Source: Paratractidigestivibacter sp963630635 (lineage in GTDB: Bacteria > Actinomycetota > Coriobacteriia > Coriobacteriales > Atopobiaceae). From it: a stretch of 64,000 nucleotides of DNA. The position numbers and the translations under genes are program-made. The stretch's first letter is position 1. Each line of letters opens with the position of its first letter. The notes beneath the pieces are model-generated. The model had not been told where the DNA came from, searched no databases, and saw only the letters and a program-made list of their open reading frames with translations. Below are positions 1 to 8,871 of this stretch, one piece after another. Where the stretch lies: assembly GCA_963630635.1 (NCBI GenBank), contig CAVGOA010000003.1, positions 62,001 to 126,000 of the forward strand, in the 5' to 3' direction.

Positions 1-111
1 GCTTCGCGCCAACTGGGGTTTTGTAAGCAAAACTGCTCGGCAGCTCAACAAATCGCTCGAGTGCGCCCGTCTTTCGTAAAAAATGTTCACGCAAGGGCCT
101 CTGGGCATGAA

Positions 112-148
112 AAAGGGCAGTCGGTCGCGAGTGGACCGGCTGCCCTTT
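112..148 (-). terminator. Rho-independent terminator of yebC
   Basis: A GC-rich hairpin (arms at 112-126 and 133-147, one G-U pair, 6-nt loop) lies 25 bases past the yebC stop codon. Read on the minus strand it ends in a run of T (GCCCTTTTTC). Confidence 0.8.
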
Positions 149-172
149 GCGTTGCATGTGGTGCGGTAAGAC

Positions 173-973
173 TTACTCGTCCTCGGCCAGGGCCTCGGCG
201 ATCTCGTCGGTCATGTTCATGGTGTGGTAGACGTTCTGGACGTCCTCAAGCTCCTCGAGCTTGTCGACAAGGCGCTGGACCTTCTTGGCGTCGTTGACCG
301 AGACGTCGGTGGGGGTGGTGGGAACGCGGGAGGGCTCGCTACCCTTGACCTCGATGCCCTGGGCCTCAAGACCCTTCTGGACCTCCTGGAGCTTCTCGAA
401 AGCAGTCCAGACGATCCACTCCTCGCCGGCGTCCTCGTAGTCCTCGCCACCGGCCTCGGCCACGGCCATCATGAACTCGTCCTCGTCCACGGCGTTGGGA
501 CGATCGGCGACCTTCTTCTCCTCGGACTTGATCACCTTGTCAACGGCGATGGAGCCCTTGCGCTCGAACTGGAACGCAACGGAGCCGGAAGTACCAAGGT
601 TGCCGCCCGCGTGGGTAAAGGCAGAGCGCACGTCCGCAGCGGTGCGGTTGAGGTTATCGGTCAGGCACTCGACGTAAAGAGCGACGCCGGCGGGACCGTA
701 GCCCTCGTAGTCGACCTCTTTGTAGTCGGCGGCAGAGGCGCCGGCGCCAAAGGCCTTGTCAATGGCGGCCTTGATCTTGGCGTTGGGCATGGAGACCATG
801 CGCGCGCGGGCAACGGCGGCCGCGAGGGTGGCGTTGTTATCGGGGTTGGGGTCGCCGCCGAGCTTGGCAGCAACGGTGATGTTGCGGGAAAGCTTAGAGA
901 ACAGAGAAGAGCGCTTGGCGTCGATAGCGGCCTTCTTGTGCTTAGTGGTAGCCCACTTAGAGTGTCCGGACAT
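173..973 (-). CDS. yebC: YebC/PmpR family protein
   Basis: A 266-residue member of the YebC/PmpR/TACO1 family. It begins MSGHSKWATTKHKKAAIDAKR, the family N-terminal signature, and ends in an acidic tail. Members were first described as DNA-binding regulators; more recent work links the family to relief of ribosome stalling. The ATG at 971-973 is chosen because the family signature starts there and AAAGGAG lies seven bases upstream; the open frame extends 18 codons further without family similarity. It is slightly longer than the usual 240-250 residues because of an acidic insert in the middle. It is monocistronic with its own terminator and is divergent from the antiporter at 1165. The family is certain; the role in this organism is inferred. 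Confidence 0.95.
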   Translation of the reverse strand: MSGHSKWATTKHKKAAIDAKRSSLFSKLSRNITVAAKLGGDPNPDNNATLAAAVARARMVSMPNAKIKAAIDKAFGAGASAADYKEVDYEGYGPAGVALYVECLTDNLNRTAADVRSAFTHAGGNLGTSGSVAFQFERKGSIAVDKVIKSEEKKVADRPNAVDEDEFMMAVAEAGGEDYEDAGEEWIVWTAFEKLQEVQKGLEAQGIEVKGSEPSRVPTTPTDVSVNDAKKVQRLVDKLEELEDVQNVYHTMNMTDEIAEALAEDE

Positions 974-1164
974 GCACATCTCCTTTAGTATGCGGCGCTG
1001 ACGCCGCGCACGGCATGAAACGTTCACATGCTATAGGAAAACGCCCTTCTCTGTAAAGGGGCGGGCTTAGAAGTGACAATTCCTGCAAATTGGCAGCGCC
1101 GGGCATCGTGCCCCGCGGTATTGGGTACGAGAAGAGCGTTTGTGCTTCGAAGCTTGGAGGATTT

Positions 1165-2553
1165 GTGGTCGCCAACCTTTGCATGCTCGCGGTGATGATG
1201 GTCGCCGTGGTTATCTGCTCGTTTGTCGCGAGCCTTATCCCGGGCCGCCCGGTGCCAGAGGTCGTCTTCTTTGTGGCAGCCGGCGTGATCGCGGGGCCTG
1301 CGTGCCTGGGGCTGGTCTCGTCGACGCCGGGTCTTGACCTGGTGAGCCGCCTGGGCATGGGCTTTTTGTTTCTTATGGCCGGCTATGAGCTTGACCTGCG
1401 CGAGCTCACGGGCAAGATGGGCCAGCACGCCAGCGTCTGTTGGGCCGTGAGCTTTGGCATCGGGCTTCTCATCACTCCCCTTCTGGGCCTGGGCCTAGAC
1501 CAGACGGGCACCGCTGCCTTCGCGATCGCGCTGACCACCACGGCCTACGGCACGCTGGTCCCCATCATGCGCGACCGCGGCCTGGGCCACACGAGCGTGG
1601 GCGAGGTCATCGAGTCCTACGGCGCCATGGGAGAGATCTGGCCCGTCGTGGCGATGTCCTTGCTTCTCTCGCCCAGTCGCTCGATGGCGGCAAACGTGGC
1701 CGTTTTACTGGGCTTCGTTGCGTTTTGCGTTCTTGTGGCCGTGCAGGGCAAGCGGGCGCGCGAGCTGGGTTCCCGCCTTTCTGGGTTCCTGCGAGACAAC
1801 GCCGAGAGCAGCTCGCAGCCCACGCTTCGCGCGACGGTGGCGCTGTTGTGCGTCCTTCTCGCCTTGGCCGCCGTCCTTAACCTGGACGCCGTGCTGGCCG
1901 CCTTTGCCGCCGGCTTCATCCTGCGCCACATCATGCCCGCCGACCACGGCCACCGCCTGATGGACAAGGTCGAGGCCATGGGCAACGGTCTCTTTGTCCC
2001 GGTCTTCTTTGTGTACTCGGGCATTGGAATCGACTTCGCGGCGGTGGGCAGCCACGCGAGGCTGCTTGTGGGCTTCGTGGCGCTGCTGCTGGTGGTCCGC
2101 GCGATTCCCCTGTTGGTGAGCTTGCAGGTCTTCCCCGAGACGCGACGCATGCCTCTTGGCGAGAAGATCTCGGCGTCGCTGTACTGCACGATGGCCCTGC
2201 CGTTGATCGTTGCCTTGACCGAGGCCGCCGTGAGCGCTGGGGCGATGGGCGAAGAGATGGCGAGCGTGCTGGTGTGCGCGGGCGCCCTGACGGTGCTGGT
2301 CATCCCCGTGATCACGAGCCTGAGCGTGCGCGCGGTGGCGGCGCACCCCGTCGAGGCCGCGCACGAGATTGCCGAGCACCCGCATGACCTGCGCGAGATT
2401 GTCCACGAGCACCACGAGCACGCCCACGAGATCGCGATGGAGCTTCGCGAGGAGCGCCGCCACCTGCGCGAAGAAGGAAAGCATCTAAGCTCGGCCGACT
2501 TCCTGGCCCGCCGCGACGAGCTGCGCCGCCGCCACGAGGCACGGCGCCACTAG
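1165..2553 (+). CDS. CPA2-type cation/proton antiporter with His-rich tail
   Basis: A 462-residue integral membrane protein with about 12 hydrophobic segments, resembling the Na+/H+ exchanger domain of CPA2 proteins (KefB/RosB-like). It should exchange K+ or Na+ for H+ at the cytoplasmic membrane. I prefer the GTG at 1165 (MVANLCMLAVMM) because GGAGG lies four bases upstream; an in-frame ATG at 1090 has no ribosome site and would add 25 polar residues. There is no TrkA-N/RCK domain. Instead the last 70 residues form a charged, histidine-rich helix (for example HEHHEHAHEIAMELREERRH) that is probably cytoplasmic and could sense pH or metal. Ion specificity cannot be read from the sequence. Confidence 0.85.
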   Translation: MVANLCMLAVMMVAVVICSFVASLIPGRPVPEVVFFVAAGVIAGPACLGLVSSTPGLDLVSRLGMGFLFLMAGYELDLRELTGKMGQHASVCWAVSFGIGLLITPLLGLGLDQTGTAAFAIALTTTAYGTLVPIMRDRGLGHTSVGEVIESYGAMGEIWPVVAMSLLLSPSRSMAANVAVLLGFVAFCVLVAVQGKRARELGSRLSGFLRDNAESSSQPTLRATVALLCVLLALAAVLNLDAVLAAFAAGFILRHIMPADHGHRLMDKVEAMGNGLFVPVFFVYSGIGIDFAAVGSHARLLVGFVALLLVVRAIPLLVSLQVFPETRRMPLGEKISASLYCTMALPLIVALTEAAVSAGAMGEEMASVLVCAGALTVLVIPVITSLSVRAVAAHPVEAAHEIAEHPHDLREIVHEHHEHAHEIAMELREERRHLREEGKHLSSADFLARRDELRRRHEARRH

Positions 2554-2586
2554 GTCTTCTCGCCGCGGGCCGCGCCGGGGAAATCG

Positions 2587-2699
2587 ACGGTTATGGGAAG
2601 TTCGGAGGGCTCCTCGCCGGCGGATTTAACGGTTGTGGGAATATACACGGGAAAATCGCCGCTTATGGGAGTTGAGGAATTCCCATAAGCGGCGATTTT
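2587..2699. repeat. Cluster of four ACGGTT(G/A)KGGGAAGTT half-repeats
   Basis: Three direct degenerate copies (2587-2602, 2629-2644, 2659-2673) and one inverted copy (2678-2692) of the motif ACGGTTRKGGGAAGTT. The same half-motif forms the arms of palindromes at 20883-20954 and 58067-58140 and occurs singly at 62301, so it is a dispersed intergenic family rather than a gene-specific site. Confidence 0.7.
2652..2699. terminator. Bidirectional hairpin terminator
   Basis: A perfect 19-bp stem (2652-2670 with 2681-2699) with a 10-nt loop and A/T runs at the ends, between the convergent antiporter and EcfS genes. The stem is built from two inverted copies of the repeat family listed here. Confidence 0.75.
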
Positions 2700-2728
2700 A
2701 CTTGCCGTCGGGTGGCGGCGAGAAGGGC

Positions 2729-3421
2729 CTAGCGGGCGGCGAGGGCGTACTTGGTCTTGATGCGGTTCAGTTTGCGCAGCCAGGGAGCGTAGAGGGCCTG
2801 GAGAAAGACGACAGTGGCCACTCCGTGGACGCAATCCAGCGGGAAGCCGGCGGCGTAGGCGGCCAAAACCGCAGGCCAGGTAAGCGGGTGGACATAGCCG
2901 ATCACATACCAGCCGTTGAGCAGCAGGCCATAGAGCATCGCGGAGAGAAACCCAAAGGTGAGAAGAACCCAGCGACGGCGCAAAAGACCCGCGCTGCCCA
3001 GCACCCCCGCAAGGTAGCCGATAAGTCCCCAGGCGTACATCTGCCACGGGGTCCATGCCCCCTGGCCAAAGAAGAAGTTGCTGGTCAAGGCCGCAAGGGC
3101 TCCGGTCATAAAGCCGCTTCTGCGCCCAAAGCAGATACCCGCGATGATGCAGATGGCGCTCACGGGCTTGAAATCGGGGATGGGCGCAAAGATGGCGCGG
3201 CCCGCGGCGGCAAGGGCGGCCAGCACGACCGTTGGCATGATCTGCCGCAGGGCCGGGCGCGAGGTCTCGAAGCCCGCGAAGAAAACCGCGATGGCCGCAA
3301 GCGCCGCGCCCACGGTGAGAAGGGCGCCCTGCTCAAGACCGGTGGCGGCGCACACGCCAAGGGTCGCGGGCACCAGCACCAGGGCCGCGACCTCGACGGC
3401 GTTTCTCACAAAGCGGCTCAT
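2729..3421 (-). CDS. ECF transporter substrate-binding (S) component, probably for corrinoid
   Basis: A 230-residue membrane protein with about six hydrophobic helices and the aromatic motif SNFFFGQGAWTPWQMYAWG, seen in ECF S components of the cobalamin-related (Cbr/Cbl) group. It should bind the vitamin outside the cell and dock on EcfT and EcfA. It overlaps the EcfA fusion gene by four bases (ATGA), so translation is probably coupled. The substrate is inferred from context: the operon starts behind a cobalamin riboswitch and encodes DUF4430 proteins. A related corrinoid or precursor (cobinamide, dimethylbenzimidazole) remains possible. Confidence 0.82.
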   Translation of the reverse strand: MSRFVRNAVEVAALVLVPATLGVCAATGLEQGALLTVGAALAAIAVFFAGFETSRPALRQIMPTVVLAALAAAGRAIFAPIPDFKPVSAICIIAGICFGRRSGFMTGALAALTSNFFFGQGAWTPWQMYAWGLIGYLAGVLGSAGLLRRRWVLLTFGFLSAMLYGLLLNGWYVIGYVHPLTWPAVLAAYAAGFPLDCVHGVATVVFLQALYAPWLRKLNRIKTKYALAAR

Positions 3422-4872
3422 GCGCCCTCCTGTGCAAGCCAGCGGCGCGCGAAGCCGGTCTTGACCGGGCGATAGAAAATGTTGCCGTCAAAGAACTCGG
3501 CCGCAGACTCATCGCAGGCCGACTCGCCGTCAAAAACCAACGTCACGGTATCTGCCAGAAGGGCAACCAAGGCCAGGTCATGGGACGAGACGACCAGGGT
3601 CACCCCGTCTTGCGCAAGCCGGCGCATCGTGCGGGCCAAGATGACCTCGGCCGCAGGGTCCAGACCCTTGGTGGGCTCGTCCAGCAAGAGCAGGCGCGGC
3701 CGCGTGAGTGCCAGCTTGGCAAAGGCCAGAAGCTGCTGCTGGCCGCCAGACAGGTCGTAAGGGTGGCGCTCGTCCATGCCCACCAGGCCAAACTCGTCCA
3801 TCGCCCGCGCGATATCGGCGTCGGTGTAGCCGCAGCTCTTCTGCCACTCGCGCAGCTCGTCTGCCACCGAGTCGCAGACGAGAAGAGCCTTGGGGTTCTG
3901 GGGCAAAAGAGCCTGGCTGGCGCGCAGGTTGTTCTGCACCCGGCCGCGCTCGGGCTTCAAGACGCCCGCGATGACCTTGAGCAGCGTCGACTTGCCGCAG
4001 CCGTTGCCGCCCACCAGCGCGTGGATGCCGCCGGGGCCGCACGACAGGTCAAAACCGCGCAGCACCCAATCGCCCGCACGGGAGTAGCGNNNNNNNNNNN
4101 NNNNNNNNNNNNNNNNNNNNNNNNNNNNNNNNNNNNNNNNNNNNNNNNNNNNNNNNNNNNNNNNNNNNNNNNNNNNNNNNNNNNNNNNNNNNNNNNNNNN
4201 NNNNNNNNNNNNNNNNNNNNNNNNNNNNGCGGGTACCAGGCCGTCTGCCCCCAGGCGCACGGCCGAGGTCGCGTACTCCGCCATGGCCTCAGGCGCGTGC
4301 GTGCACACAACCACGGTGATGCCCAGCTCGCGGTTAACGCGAAACAGGGCATGCGCGAAGTTCTTCTCGGCTACTGGATCTAGCTGGGACGTTGGCTCGT
4401 CAAGCAGCAGCACACTGGGGCGCAGGGCAAGGGCGGCCGCCAAGACCACGATCTGCTGCTGGCCTCCCGAAAGCTCGTCGGTACGGCGGCGAAACCAGGG
4501 GGCGATGCCAAAGAAGTGCGCGACCTCAGCCACGCGCCGGCGCATCTGTGCCTGCGGCACGCCCTGGTTCTCTAGCCCAAAAGCCAGCTCGTGCCACACG
4601 GTGTCGCAAACCACCTGGTTAGCGGGGTTTTGATCCACGTAGCCCACAAACCCGGGGCACTCAAGGCTGCCGCCCCTATCCCCCGCGGGTGCCAGTGACG
4701 GCACCGCGCAGCGCATGAGGGTCGTCTTGCCACAGCCCGTCGAGCCCACCAACAACTGGAACTCGCCCGGCTCGACGCGCCAGTCGATGCCCCTTAACAC
4801 GGGCGCCTTTGCGCCGGGATAGGCAAACGAGAAATCGCGGGCCTCGATGGCCGCACCTGTCACTGCTTGCAC
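3418..4872 (-). CDS. Fused double ATPase of ECF transporter (EcfA-EcfA')
   Basis: A single 484-residue chain with two ABC ATPase domains. The first has Walker A GSTGCGKT (about 43-50), signature LSGGQQQ (about 134-140) and Walker B VLLLDEPTSQLDP. The second has GGNGCGKST (about 288-296), another LSGGQQQ, and LLLLDEPTKGLDP. ECF systems usually carry these as two genes, so this is a tandem fusion. It powers the EcfT/EcfS module. The start overlaps the ecfT stop by 13 bases. A 139-base run of N falls in the linker and the start of domain two; the frame is consistent on both sides, so the gap does not break the gene. Confidence 0.92.
   Translation of the reverse strand: MQAVTGAAIEARDFSFAYPGAKAPVLRGIDWRVEPGEFQLLVGSTGCGKTTLMRCAVPSLAPAGDRGGSLECPGFVGYVDQNPANQVVCDTVWHELAFGLENQGVPQAQMRRRVAEVAHFFGIAPWFRRRTDELSGGQQQIVVLAAALALRPSVLLLDEPTSQLDPVAEKNFAHALFRVNRELGITVVVCTHAPEAMAEYATSAVRLGADGLVPXXXXXXXXXXXXXXXXXXXXXXXXXXXXXXXXXXXXXXXXXXXXXXXRYSRAGDWVLRGFDLSCGPGGIHALVGGNGCGKSTLLKVIAGVLKPERGRVQNNLRASQALLPQNPKALLVCDSVADELREWQKSCGYTDADIARAMDEFGLVGMDERHPYDLSGGQQQLLAFAKLALTRPRLLLLDEPTKGLDPAAEVILARTMRRLAQDGVTLVVSSHDLALVALLADTVTLVFDGESACDESAAEFFDGNIFYRPVKTGFARRWLAQEGA
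4090..4228. other. Assembly gap (139 N)
   Basis: A run of N inside the EcfA fusion gene, covering the end of domain one and the start of domain two. Both flanks read in the same frame. Confidence 1.
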
Positions 4873-5729
4873 GACAACTCCTCATACAGCGCGGCCGCCA
4901 GCGGGACCGCAAAGAACACAACGTAGGGGGCATAGCTAAACCACGGCGCGATGCCCGTGATGCGCGGGTAAAAGTGCATCTGGCCAGATGCCGCCACCGC
5001 GCACACAAAGGCGAGAAGACCCACACCGCCAACCCCCAGCGCGGCAACCAGGTCCAGCCACCCAAAGCGCCGGCGCGAGTACGTCGTCCGCCGTGCGCCC
5101 GACTGCCAGCCGCGCGCCGCCATCGAGTCAACCGTCTGAAGCGAGTCCTCCATGCCCCAGCCCAAAAGCACCGTCGACAGGCGCATGGCCTCGCGCAGCC
5201 GCCCGCGCCGCCCGCCGGCCGCGCCCGAAGACGTGCACGCCGCGCTAACGTCCATGACCTCGGCGCCGCGACGGGTATAGCGCGGGATCAGCCGCATGGT
5301 CATCGAGATCATCAGCGCCACGGTGGGAAGCCTGCGCGCCATGACCTCCATTACTTTGTCGGACGTCAAGATCTCGGACACATTAGAGAAGGCCATGAGG
5401 CTGTTGCATAGCATAATGCCCTGGCAGATTCCGTAGATCAGGCTCTCTAGATAGAGGCTCCACGTGCCCACACGCAACAGAACGGTCGATCCAGACGGCG
5501 AGAAGATCGGGTTGGCAACGGCCAAGATAAGCACCAGCGGCGCCTGCCATACAAGTTTTGAGAGCGCCGAGCCTCGCCCCAGGCAGGCCGACCACGCGAG
5601 CTGGCCCAAGAAGGTGAGCACCAAGTAGACGGGCTGCATAGAAGACATCGCCAAAACAAGAGCCACCCCGCAGTAGAGCATGGCTACCGCGGGGTGGAAA
5701 AGTTCGGCTAAGGTTTGGGCGGCTGGCAT
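4860..5729 (-). CDS. ECF transporter transmembrane component EcfT (CbiQ-like)
   Basis: A 289-residue membrane protein of the EcfT/CbiQ family. It carries the two short cytoplasmic signatures that couple to the ATPases: ARR at about 131 and AARG at about 204-207, separated by a polar loop. Hydrophobic segments lie on both sides. It forms the scaffold joining EcfS to the ATPases. It starts two bases after the DUF4430 gene stop and overlaps the ATPase gene, so it is in the middle of the corrinoid operon. Confidence 0.9.
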   Translation of the reverse strand: MPAAQTLAELFHPAVAMLYCGVALVLAMSSMQPVYLVLTFLGQLAWSACLGRGSALSKLVWQAPLVLILAVANPIFSPSGSTVLLRVGTWSLYLESLIYGICQGIMLCNSLMAFSNVSEILTSDKVMEVMARRLPTVALMISMTMRLIPRYTRRGAEVMDVSAACTSSGAAGGRRGRLREAMRLSTVLLGWGMEDSLQTVDSMAARGWQSGARRTTYSRRRFGWLDLVAALGVGGVGLLAFVCAVAASGQMHFYPRITGIAPWFSYAPYVVFFAVPLAAALYEELSCKQ

Positions 5730-5731
5730 GG

Positions 5732-6727
5732 TTACATCGGCATGGTGGGCTCGTCATTGGTCGTGTAGACCCAATTGACCGTCTCGCCACCAGAAAGAAT
5801 GTACTTACCGGCTGCCTTGTTGGCATAAACGCCGTTCACGTTGTAGGTCCAGCCAGACATAGAGCCGCAGGCCATCTGGGAAAGACCGTTGATTGAGCTC
5901 ACGTAGCTCGAGCTGCCACCCACACTCACGCCCAGGGCGCACAGGGCGTCGTAGACGCTCGAGCCTTCCGAGAGGGTGACGGTGCCGCCGCCCATGCTGG
6001 TGGGCCAGCTGGAGTCGTAGTGGTTGGCGCGCGAGCTGTCGATGCTCACGTAGACCGTGATGGTCGCCGGCTGCGGGGCGGGCGTGGGCTCGGGCTCAGG
6101 CGCGGGCGCGGGAGCCGGGGTGGGCTCGGGCTGTGGGGCAGGCTCTTCTTCGACTACCTCGCCGGTACCGGAGTACGACGAGGTATCCCCCGAGGAAGAA
6201 CCTCCTGCGTTGCTTGAAGAGGTGCCGTTATCGACCGAGGCGGACGCGTCGGTCTGGGCGGTCTGGTCCTGCTGCTCGGCAGGCTGCTCGGCAGGCTGCT
6301 CCGCAGTCGCCGCGGCATCGGCAGAGACAGCCTCGTCGGCCTTTCCCTCATCGGCCTGCTGCGACTGCGCCGACTTGTCCTCAGACGAGTCATCTGCCTT
6401 CTGAGCCGCGGTCGTCTGCGAGGTCTGGTCCGCGCCGCCAAAGGCGCCCGAGACGTACCCTACCCCGCCAATCAAAGCCGCGAGGGCGACCAGGCAGCAC
6501 GCCACGACGGCAACCATGCGGTTGCGCTTGGTCGCGGCGTCCTTCTGGCCGTCCTCGCTTTGGGTGTTAGCCGTTGCGGGCGAGACGCGCGTCTCGCCCG
6601 CCGTGACGACAGGCTCGGCAGGAGGCTCGGCCTCTTTGGCGGCCTCGGGTTTCTCGGCGACCTTGGTGGCCTCGACCTCTTGATCGACCTCGGTCTCGAG
6701 GTCCTTATCGAGCTTCTCGTCACTCAT
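5732..6727 (-). CDS. Membrane-anchored DUF4430 protein (transcobalamin beta-domain-like)
   Basis: A 331-residue protein: an acidic cytoplasmic start (1-68), one transmembrane helix (about 70-92), a long extracellular low-complexity spacer rich in Gln/Ala/Glu/Pro/Ser, and a C-terminal DUF4430-like domain (about 222-327; starts TITVYVSIDSSRANHYDSSW, ends in GGETVNWVYT). DUF4430 resembles the C-terminal domain of transcobalamin and intrinsic factor. The layout suggests a tethered ligand-binding domain reaching through the wall. AAGGAG precedes the ATG. It lies 12 bases after the surface-protein gene and 2 before ecfT. Inferred role: passing corrinoid from the surface protein to EcfS. Confidence 0.85.
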   Translation of the reverse strand: MSDEKLDKDLETEVDQEVEATKVAEKPEAAKEAEPPAEPVVTAGETRVSPATANTQSEDGQKDAATKRNRMVAVVACCLVALAALIGGVGYVSGAFGGADQTSQTTAAQKADDSSEDKSAQSQQADEGKADEAVSADAAATAEQPAEQPAEQQDQTAQTDASASVDNGTSSSNAGGSSSGDTSSYSGTGEVVEEEPAPQPEPTPAPAPAPEPEPTPAPQPATITVYVSIDSSRANHYDSSWPTSMGGGTVTLSEGSSVYDALCALGVSVGGSSSYVSSINGLSQMACGSMSGWTYNVNGVYANKAAGKYILSGGETVNWVYTTNDEPTMPM

Positions 6728-6739
6728 TGAAATAACTCC

Positions 6740-8821
6740 TTACGCGGCGTTGCGACGGCGCTTGGCCTCGAGGACCACGGCACCGCCGGCGACGGCGATG
6801 GCGAGAACAGCCACGCCGGCCACGGACTCGTCACCGGTAGAAGGAACGTTCTTCTTAGTGGTCGTCTTGGTAGTGGTGGTGTTGTTGGTCGTGGTGTCCT
6901 CGGCCGGCTTCACCTGCTCGCCGTTGCGATCGACGGTCTTGAAACTATAAGCAGCAAAGGAACCGTTGGCGTTGAACTGTGCGTCTGCGGTAAGGGCCAG
7001 AACAGCAGTCGCGGCAGACATCGTCTCGTCCCAGTCCGTTGTGTCCTCGAAGTTGTCAAGGCTCTCCTGGTCGGCCTGGGCAACAAGCCAGCCCAGAGGG
7101 GTGGAGCCGTTGGAAGTGGTGAGGTCCTCGCCCTCGGCGCAGTCATAACCAAGGGAGGTCAGCGCAACGATAACGGCGGCGGTGGCGTCAAGGTTGCTGG
7201 TGTGGCCGCCATAATTGTTAGCAAAGCCACCGTCCTCGACCTGCTGGGCATAGAGGGCGTCAACAGCCTTCTCGATGGCATCCTTGACGTCAGAGCGGGA
7301 GTTGCGGTACGGGAGAAGGGCAACGATGGCCTGGGCCGTGGTCTGGCTATCCTCGTAGCCGGTGTAGCCAAACAAGCCCGTTTCTTCGTTCTGAGAGGCA
7401 AGGATGGCCTCGATAAGCTTGGCCTCACGACCAGTGTTGTCGGCATAGGTCTGGTAAACCGGCAGAATGCACACGGCTTCGTAAACACCAGGGATTTGGT
7501 CTCTGAACATATCGTTCATCTCGGCCACGAAGTTACGAACGGTTCCGTCGGAGAAGGTCACCTTGGTGCAGTCGACACCGGCAGCGGTACGGGCAAGGAT
7601 GTACTTGGCGCAGGTGCCGGCACTAAAGGTATTCTCGGTCGACTGGCTCATGACATTGGCGAGAATGGCGTCGGCATCAATCTGGGCACCCATGCCCAGC
7701 TGGTTGAGGGCAATAGCAGCCTCAAAGGTAGTGTTGGAGATGGAAGCGTCGGCACCACCCTTCTTGAAGCGAGCAGCGAGGTTCTCAAGGAGAAGGGCAG
7801 CCTTGTCGGCGTCGTACTTGTTGACCGAAGGAGCCTCGGGATCGACAGGGATGACGTCATCGCCGGAGTTGACCACGGTGGTGGAAGTCGTGGGCTGATC
7901 GGCCTTGGACCAGTCGGCAGCCTTGACGGAGCCGTCGGCCACCGTGTAGTCAAACTGGTACTTCGTGCCGTCCTTGAGGGCATCGGTCTGCTTGGGGGCG
8001 TTGTTGTAATCGCCGTTTGCGTAGCTTGCCCAGTAGCTAGAGAAGGACGGGCCGTTGTTAATCTCGGTGCCATCCTCGAGGGTAACGCTCACCAGGTAGG
8101 GACCGTAGCCGGAATCCTCAAAGACATAGTCCTTGATGTCGCCGGCGGCCTTGGCGGCAGCAAAGAGGTCGCCGACGGTCGCGCCGTCCTTGAAGCCGTA
8201 AACCTTGTTGAGGACAATCTCGCTCTTGCCATCGCCATCAGCATCGCGAGCAAGCTGCAGGGTGGCACCGGTGGTCTGCTCGCCAAGGACATATTCGGCA
8301 AGGGTGGCCTTCTCGGCAGACTTCCAGTCGTAGGCGAGAGGGGCAACCGGGGCATAGGTCTTAGCGTCGTAGGCCTCGATGTCAAACGAGAAAGTCACGC
8401 CATCGGTCAGCGCATCGTCCTTCTGGCAAGCAGTGCAGGCGTATTCACCGTTCTTGTAGTTGGCCCAGTAGTAGGCGACCGTCTCGTCTTCGTCCTGGCC
8501 GTTGGCGTGCTCTTTAAGATCGGTGCCAGTGACACTGTTGAGGTACACACCGTACTTAGATTCCGCAAACTCGTAGTTGTGGATGTAGCCGCCCTGCTTT
8601 GCGGCCTCAAAGAGGTCACCCAGGGTCTTGTCGCCGGTGTAATAGAAGGTCTTGTTGACCACCATGTCGTTGACCTTATCGCCGTCAACGTCATAGGCAA
8701 TCTGGAGCGTCGCCGACTTAAAGGTCGAGGCAAACGCTGTGGAAGGTACAAGCCCCCCCGCGAGAACCAGTGCCATGACCAGCGCAAATGCGCGCTGGAT
8801 CAGGCTCTTCTTTCTGTTCAC
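6740..8821 (-). CDS. LPXTG-type surface protein with DUF4430-like and alpha/alpha-toroid domains
   Basis: A 693-residue exported protein. Visible parts: signal peptide (1 to about 31); two related DUF4430-like regions (about 36-150 and 185-290), each with a D-x-D-G-D stretch and a YWA(N/S)Y-NG motif; an alpha/alpha-toroid region of terpene-cyclase-like repeats (about 320-620, with GGFANNYGGHTSNLDATAA); a Thr/Asn-rich wall spacer; and a sorting signal VPSTGD (659-664) followed by a hydrophobic helix and RRR. Toroid plus DUF4430 is the pair of folds found in intrinsic factor and transcobalamin, here in the opposite order. The start is GTG, with AAGGAGA seven bases upstream. First gene after the B12 riboswitch. 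Ligand binding is inferred, not shown. Confidence 0.85.
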   Translation of the reverse strand: MNRKKSLIQRAFALVMALVLAGGLVPSTAFASTFKSATLQIAYDVDGDKVNDMVVNKTFYYTGDKTLGDLFEAAKQGGYIHNYEFAESKYGVYLNSVTGTDLKEHANGQDEDETVAYYWANYKNGEYACTACQKDDALTDGVTFSFDIEAYDAKTYAPVAPLAYDWKSAEKATLAEYVLGEQTTGATLQLARDADGDGKSEIVLNKVYGFKDGATVGDLFAAAKAAGDIKDYVFEDSGYGPYLVSVTLEDGTEINNGPSFSSYWASYANGDYNNAPKQTDALKDGTKYQFDYTVADGSVKAADWSKADQPTTSTTVVNSGDDVIPVDPEAPSVNKYDADKAALLLENLAARFKKGGADASISNTTFEAAIALNQLGMGAQIDADAILANVMSQSTENTFSAGTCAKYILARTAAGVDCTKVTFSDGTVRNFVAEMNDMFRDQIPGVYEAVCILPVYQTYADNTGREAKLIEAILASQNEETGLFGYTGYEDSQTTAQAIVALLPYRNSRSDVKDAIEKAVDALYAQQVEDGGFANNYGGHTSNLDATAAVIVALTSLGYDCAEGEDLTTSNGSTPLGWLVAQADQESLDNFEDTTDWDETMSAATAVLALTADAQFNANGSFAAYSFKTVDRNGEQVKPAEDTTTNNTTTTKTTTKKNVPSTGDESVAGVAVLAIAVAGGAVVLEAKRRRNAA

Positions 8822-8871
8822 TGTCTTTCTCCTTTCATGAACCCACAAAACAAAGCAAGTCAGGCAGCAAA

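Noticed and set aside
2587..2699. A CRISPR array, because of repeated units.
   Set aside because: The copies are degenerate, unequally spaced and partly inverted; there are no cas genes.
4090..4228. A frameshift in the EcfA fusion gene.
   Set aside because: The interruption is a run of N and the reading frame agrees on both sides.
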